A stretch of DNA of 64,000 bases from Nocardia amamiensis (GTDB lineage: Bacteria > Actinomycetota > Actinomycetes > Mycobacteriales > Mycobacteriaceae), in contig NZ_JADLQX010000011.1 in the NCBI RefSeq assembly GCF_015477605.1, positions 124,001 through 188,000 on the forward strand, in the 5' to 3' direction. Positions within the stretch are counted from its first letter, which is position 1. Each line of letters starts with the position of its first letter. The translations under genes were made by a program, and so were the position numbers. This document shows, one piece after another, positions 60,208-64,000 of the stretch. The notes under the pieces were generated by a model. The model worked only from the letters and a program-made list of their open reading frames with translations. It ran no database searches and was not told the origin of the DNA.

Positions 60208-61455
60208 ATGTGGTTCGCGGCGGTGTACGGCGGCATCGGCGCCTTCGCGTTCGCGGCGTTCCTGTGGCGCGCCGGCCTAGCCCTTCGCAGCCCGGACAAC
60301 CCCGCACGCTGGGCCGTCGCGTTCGCGATCCTCGCGGCGGGGATCGGTTTCGAAGCCGCTGTGCCGCAGATCTATACCTGGCTGGGAGACGTTTCCGGGA
60401 TCCCGAATCTGGCTTCGCTTGTCGTGTACGGCGCAATCGCGACCGCTGTTCTCGCCCAGATCGTCTGGACCGAGTTCATGGTGGCGCCGCAGGAGCCCGA
60501 AAACCGGGCCGCGCGGCGCATCCTCGCGCTGCCTTTGCTCGTGCTCGCGGTGCTTGCGCTGCTGTTCACGGTGGCCCCGGTGCACGACGAGAGTCATCCC
60601 ACCGACTTCGACGACCACTACGCGAAGGTCCCGCTCGCGGTGGCGTTCCTCGGCGTCTATCTCACCGTGTACTCAGCGGCGCTGATCCGGATCATTCTGC
60701 TGTGCCGCAGGTGGATCGGCGAGGTCGACCGCATCTGGTTGCGACGCGGCCTGCGGCTGCTCGCCGTGGGCAGCACCATCGCGCTGGGCTACAGCGTGGG
60801 CAAGGTGATCGCGATCGTCGCGGCGTGGTTCGGCATCGGGCTGCGCCGCCTCAACACCGACATCGCGCCCGCCTTCGCCAGTCTCGGCGCGACCGTCATG
60901 CTGGTCGGCTACCTGTGCCCCTCGCTGGCGCCCTGGCTGCTGCACACGGTCGCGCGAATGCGGGCGCTGCCCCGGCTGCGTCCGCTGTGGCTGGCCCTGC
61001 GCGAGGTGGCCCCGGAACTGGCGCACACGTCGTCGCGGCGTCGTCCGGCCAGCCGGGACCGGGTGTACCGCAGGGTGATCGAGATTCGAGACTGGCTGCT
61101 GCGCCTGCAGCCGCACCTGTCCGCCGAGGCGACCGCGGTCGCCGAGCGTCTGGCGACCGAACTGCCGGTCCCGGACCGCACGCGGGCGGCCGCGATCGAA
61201 GCCGCGCGCATCGCCGCCGCGCTGCGCGCCTACCGGCTGGGCCTGCCGCCGACCCTGGACGACGAATCCTTCACCGAGCCGAACCAGCCCACGCTCGCCG
61301 GCGAGCTGGCCTGGCTGGTCGAGGTCGCCATCCAATTCGACACCGCGCCGCTGGTTCCCGCCACGCTGGCCGAACTGGAGACCAGAGCCGGCGAGGTCAG
61401 TACCGGCGGCTCGGCACCCGCGCACGACGGATCGGCACCACCGTCCACCAAGTGA
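60208..61455 (+). CDS. MAB_1171c-type multi-spanning membrane protein
   Basis: A 415-residue protein with seven predicted N-terminal spans (residues about 3-25, 34-53, 66-86, 107-125, 145-168, 190-215, 228-250), then a soluble helical C-terminal region (about 260-415) with ASRDRVYRRVIEIRDWLLRLQPHL and an Ala-rich tail. It matches what I recall of the family named MAB_1171c putative transporter with the DUF6545 C-terminal domain; unverified. It begins 4 bp after the protease gene. It may be a sensor, transporter or effector controlled by the HTH/protease pair. Its 3' end overlaps the convergent DUF418 gene by 59 bp. Confidence 0.75.
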   Translation: MWFAAVYGGIGAFAFAAFLWRAGLALRSPDNPARWAVAFAILAAGIGFEAAVPQIYTWLGDVSGIPNLASLVVYGAIATAVLAQIVWTEFMVAPQEPENRAARRILALPLLVLAVLALLFTVAPVHDESHPTDFDDHYAKVPLAVAFLGVYLTVYSAALIRIILLCRRWIGEVDRIWLRRGLRLLAVGSTIALGYSVGKVIAIVAAWFGIGLRRLNTDIAPAFASLGATVMLVGYLCPSLAPWLLHTVARMRALPRLRPLWLALREVAPELAHTSSRRRPASRDRVYRRVIEIRDWLLRLQPHLSAEATAVAERLATELPVPDRTRAAAIEAARIAAALRAYRLGLPPTLDDESFTEPNQPTLAGELAWLVEVAIQFDTAPLVPATLAELETRAGEVSTGGSAPAHDGSAPPSTK

Positions 61456-62398
61456 CACACCACCACGCCCATTCGAGCGGACCGTAGTCGAAAAACCGCA
61501 GCCACATCGCGCTGAACAGCGCCTGCCCCACGATGATCGCGGCAGCCCAACCCAGCAACGAGGCGTAATCGGTGGAGCCGGCCAGCCCGAGGCGAGGTTC
61601 GGCGAGCAGGATCAGCGCCGTGGCGCCGACGTAGTTGGTCAGGGCCATCCGGCCCAGCGGCGCAAGCACCTCCGACAACACCTGTCCCGGCTCGATGCGC
61701 AGCAGCAGGAGAAATCCGGTCAGGTAGGCGAGCGCGCCGAGCAGACCCGCCACCGCCGCGGCGGGAGTCGACCACAAATCCAGATACGGGGTCCGGTATT
61801 CCCACCTGGCCGCCAGCACGGCGGCGGGCAGCGCGACAACGAAGACCACACCGATCTCCCAACCCCGCTCACCCAGGGTCTCGACGATCCCGGCGCGGGC
61901 GGCGGCCAAGCCGAGCAGGAACAACCCGGGCACCAGAGCCAGTTCGCCACCGAGGGCCACCGCCACGCCGACGGTGCCTGCCAAGCCCGCGATCAGCACC
62001 ACCCAATTCGGGAGCACCGCCGCGGGCAGCAGGATCGCCAACCCCACCAGCGCGTACGGTAGCAGCGCCTCTCCCGGCTGGAACTGCTGATGGACCAGGC
62101 CGATGACGCCGAGCACGACCAGGTGGCGGACCAGCACGAGTCGCGGACGCTCGCTCCGCTCGGCCGCATGGTCCAGCAGCACGGCGAAGCCGAGCCCGAA
62201 CACGAACGAGAAGATCGGCAGGAACCGCCCTTCGAAAACCACCGTCAGCGCGTGCCCCACGGGAATCACCAGGCCGGTCTCGTCCGTCGCTGCCATGTCC
62301 GCGATCTGCCGGATGGTCACCACCAGCATCCCGCACAGCGCGAAACCCCGTATCGCGTCCAACTCGGGGATGCGTAGCGGGCCCGCCTCGGTGTGCAT
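61397..62398 (-). CDS. DUF418-family membrane protein
   Basis: A 333-residue protein with about eight spans. RIPELDAIRGFALCGMLVVTIRQ near the N-terminus is the family hallmark, and SFVFGLGFAVLLDHA and GPLEWAWWCVTWW near the end are also typical. DUF418 proteins are found in many bacteria and are suspected acyl-transfer or transport proteins; function unproven. The ATG at 62398 begins MHTEAG; a longer frame from 62461 lacks a ribosome binding site. Divergent from the OhrR-like gene at 62517. Confidence 0.85.
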   Translation of the reverse strand: MHTEAGPLRIPELDAIRGFALCGMLVVTIRQIADMAATDETGLVIPVGHALTVVFEGRFLPIFSFVFGLGFAVLLDHAAERSERPRLVLVRHLVVLGVIGLVHQQFQPGEALLPYALVGLAILLPAAVLPNWVVLIAGLAGTVGVAVALGGELALVPGLFLLGLAAARAGIVETLGERGWEIGVVFVVALPAAVLAARWEYRTPYLDLWSTPAAAVAGLLGALAYLTGFLLLLRIEPGQVLSEVLAPLGRMALTNYVGATALILLAEPRLGLAGSTDYASLLGWAAAIIVGQALFSAMWLRFFDYGPLEWAWWCVTWWTVVPIRRARVPSRRY

Positions 62399-62516
62399 GG
62401 ATCTCACGGTATCGAGCAACTGTGCCCACGCCGGGATCTCGCGAGGAGATGTCGCCCACATCGCTTAACGCACGAACTATTAGTGGATTAACTTGGTCAG
62501 CGAACGAGGAGGACCG

Positions 62517-63014
62517 ATGGAGACCGAGATCGAGGATCCACTGCGATTGGACCGGCAAGTGTGCTTCGCACTGGCGGTGGCCAATCGGGCGGTGCTGGCC
62601 GTCTACCGGCCGCTGCTCGAGCCGCTAGGGCTCACACACCCGCAGTATCTGGTGATGCTCGCACTCTGGGGTGAAGGGCCGATGTCGGTCAAAGCGATCG
62701 CCGAAACCATCCAGCTCGACTCCCCCACCCTGTCACCGCTGCTCAAGCGCTTGGAAAGCGGCGGGCTGATCACCCGCCAACGCGACAGCCGGGACGAACG
62801 GAACCTGGTGGTGACCCTGACCGAGGCCGGAGCCGCCCTGCGCGAGCAGGCCGAGCAGATTCCACCGGCCGTCGTACGACGGCTCGGCGTGACCTTGGCG
62901 GACCTCGAAGAGCTCCGCGAAGTGCTCACCCGGGTGAACCACGCGGCCCGCCGATCCGTGCTCGCCACGGCCGACGACGCGCCCACGACCGCCGACCGAG
63001 GAGCCCAGGCATGA
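62517..63014 (+). CDS. OhrR-like MarR-family peroxide sensor
   Basis: A 165-residue MarR protein with OhrR features. LDRQVCFALAVANRAVLAVYRPLLEPLGLTHPQYLVMLALW is almost the OhrR consensus, and Cys 16 is the position of the reactive Cys. The HTH is VKAIAETIQLDSPTLSPLLKRLE and the wing RQRDSRDERNLVVTLTEAG. It should lose DNA binding on organic hydroperoxide oxidation. No ohr gene is adjacent; instead a DUF5313 gene overlaps its stop by 4 bp. The ATG follows GAGGAGG. Confidence 0.88.
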   Translation: METEIEDPLRLDRQVCFALAVANRAVLAVYRPLLEPLGLTHPQYLVMLALWGEGPMSVKAIAETIQLDSPTLSPLLKRLESGGLITRQRDSRDERNLVVTLTEAGAALREQAEQIPPAVVRRLGVTLADLEELREVLTRVNHAARRSVLATADDAPTTADRGAQA

Positions 63015-63391
63015 CCCGAGCACAACGCCGTCCCAACCCCCTCCAATGGATCGGCTACGCGTTCGGACGCCGCCTACCGGATTCGATGAACGAATGGGTG
63101 CGCGAGGACCTCACCGGCCGGTACGCCGCGGTCCGGCACGTCGTGCGCGGGCTCGTGCCGTTCACCCCGCTGTTCGCCGCGTTCCTGCTCTTCCCTGGCG
63201 AACTCTGGCTACGCGGCGCGATGGTTCTGCTCGCGCTGCTGCTCGCCCTGTTCTACACCGTCGCGTACATGCCGATGAATCGCGCGCACCGGCTCGCGAA
63301 ACACGGCTTGCCCGCGGATCTGGAGAACCCCCAGCGGGCTCGGCGCCGCGCGCTGGAACGCGCCGAATACGCTGCCCAGCATCCGCATTGA
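63011..63391 (+). CDS. DUF5313-like protein
   Basis: A 126-residue protein with two central spans (GLVPFTPLFAAFLLFPG and LRGAMVLLALLLALFYTVAYM) and an Arg-rich tail. The N-terminal RRPNPLQWIGYAFGRRLPDSMNEWVREDLTG is the actinobacterial DUF5313 pattern. It starts inside the OhrR-like gene (ATGA overlap) and so is probably regulated by peroxides with it. Function unknown. Confidence 0.75.
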   Translation: MTRAQRRPNPLQWIGYAFGRRLPDSMNEWVREDLTGRYAAVRHVVRGLVPFTPLFAAFLLFPGELWLRGAMVLLALLLALFYTVAYMPMNRAHRLAKHGLPADLENPQRARRRALERAEYAAQHPH

Positions 63392-63408
63392 CGTTCCGGG
63401 ACGGACGA

Positions 63409-63584
63409 ATCGGGTTTCGCTCGCTCACCGATGGATTGCACACCGATAGCCTCATGGGCAAAGCAATGCTCACGATCATGGCTGCATTCGCTCGAAAGGC
63501 GTGCCCGTTTCCGACATCGCCAAAATGCTCAACTGCTCCCACGCGACGGTGTACCGGTATCTTGCCGACACCGAACCGGCGTAG
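63409..63584 (+). pseudogene. Broken serine recombinase (resolvase/invertase) remnant
   Basis: Two fragments in different frames. From 63409: IGFRSLTDGLHTDSLMGKAM then LTIMAAFA, the end of the catalytic domain of TnpR/Hin-type recombinases. From 63498: GVPVSDIAKMLNCSHATVYRYLADTEPA, then TAG 63582-63584, the C-terminal HTH. Between them the E-helix region (about 40-45 residues) is deleted and the frame shifts; the N-terminal catalytic Ser part is also missing. It marks a former mobile element. No intact transposase lies nearby. Confidence 0.8.
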
Positions 63585-63648
63585 GTTCATTATCCCGATA
63601 ACTCGAGCATGCGCCGCCGGCTCCAGGAATGTCGGTACGCTCGAAAGT

Positions 63649-64000
63649 ATGAACGGTATTACCGGCATCGCAAGCGCGCGGCAGAAGCTTGCCCGCGCAA
63701 ATCACCATATCAACGACCTCGAACGCATGATCTCGGAATACCAGGACGCGAACCCGATCGAAGTCCGGGTCGACCTTTCCGCCAGCACCGAATACGAGAA
63801 CGAGGTCGACTGCCAAGTAGCGGCCCTAAGCGTCTCCGAGGTGCCCGACGACTGGGCATTGATTACGGGCGATGCACTCACCAACCTACGGGCTGCGCTC
63901 GACCATGCTGTTTATCCGCACGCGGAGTATTTCCCAACCTTGCTGAGCCGTACCAACAGTAAGGGCAAGGAGATACGCGTTCAGGAAATCTTCGATGCCA
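63649..64000 (+). CDS. Accessory protein with a GDALTNLRAALDH motif (3' truncated)
   Basis: 117 residues visible to the window edge. It starts MNGITGIASARQKLARANHHI, then an acidic stretch, and WALITGDALTNLRAALDHAVY. This last segment matches a widespread family of accessory proteins with a [GD]A-[LI]-x-N-L-R-x-A-L-D-H signature, usually on islands or plasmids and reminiscent of HEPN-like proteins; function unknown. GC content at third positions is lower than in neighbours (codons ATT, GTA, TTG, TAT), hinting at acquired DNA. The broken recombinase lies 64 bp upstream. The start is preceded by TCGAAAGT, a weak site. Confidence 0.55.
   Translation, partial: MNGITGIASARQKLARANHHINDLERMISEYQDANPIEVRVDLSASTEYENEVDCQVAALSVSEVPDDWALITGDALTNLRAALDHAVYPHAEYFPTLLSRTNSKGKEIRVQEIFDA

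Overview
The window looks like chromosomal DNA of a high-GC, mycolic-acid-bearing actinobacterium, most likely Nocardia or a close relative. The evidence is GC-biased third codon positions, frequent GTG starts, and a family mix typical of that group: EspC-like type VII secretion target, hemophore-related protein, cutinase, a CE1758/CE1759 flavin pair, VirS/MymA-like divergent genes, DUF397, DUF6131, DUF5313, an MAB_1171c-type membrane protein and three cytochromes P450. I saw no tRNA, rRNA, CRISPR array, intact prophage or insertion sequence. Genus assignment is inference; no search was run.

Layout. 0-14 kb: end of a TPR protein and DUF397, a secreted lipase, a membrane protein with a paralogue at 47 kb, a MarR regulator with an MFS transporter fused to three beta-sandwich repeats, a crotonase/TetR divergent pair around a palindromic operator, a cutinase, a DUF6459-type protein, an esterase, and an operon of luciferase-like monooxygenase, FMN reductase and YceI. 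14-22 kb: DUF72 and a glycerol locus with glpK1 and an IclR regulator facing glpF-glpK2-glpD; two identical 17-bp palindromes 125 bp apart lie between them. 22-31 kb: methyltransferase, winged-helix protein, HxlR/P450 pair, SDR, SRPBCC and FUSC genes (joined in one reading frame, probably by a frameshift) and an amidase. 31-38 kb: a methyltransferase behind a possible IdeR iron box, CDF exporter, two CrcB fluoride channel subunits, Usp, amine oxidase, and a crotonase-TetR operon behind a triple palindrome. 38-45 kb: PapA-like acyltransferase, a 68-bp tandem repeat, a degenerate P450, and a xylF-xylG-xylH-like sugar ABC operon ending in a ROK regulator.

45-53 kb: a three-gene type VII secretion-associated cluster, a remnant of a deazaflavin-dependent nitroreductase, a two-component system, a hemophore-like protein and the MymA/VirS-like pair. 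53-58 kb: a UvrD-like helicase coupled to a 24-codon upstream ORF, a VIT-family transporter, three tiny stress-type genes and a copper-chaperone-like protein without its metal-binding cysteines. 58-64 kb: an atypical P450; a tight operon of HTH regulator, ImmA/IrrE protease and multi-spanning MAB_1171c-type protein, the best candidate for a poorly described system; DUF418; OhrR-like regulator with DUF5313; then a broken serine recombinase and the start of an accessory gene, suggesting an island edge.

Themes: lipid and xenobiotic oxidation (P450s, monooxygenases, crotonases, cutinase, lipase), glycerol catabolism, and local regulators sitting beside visible palindromic operators.
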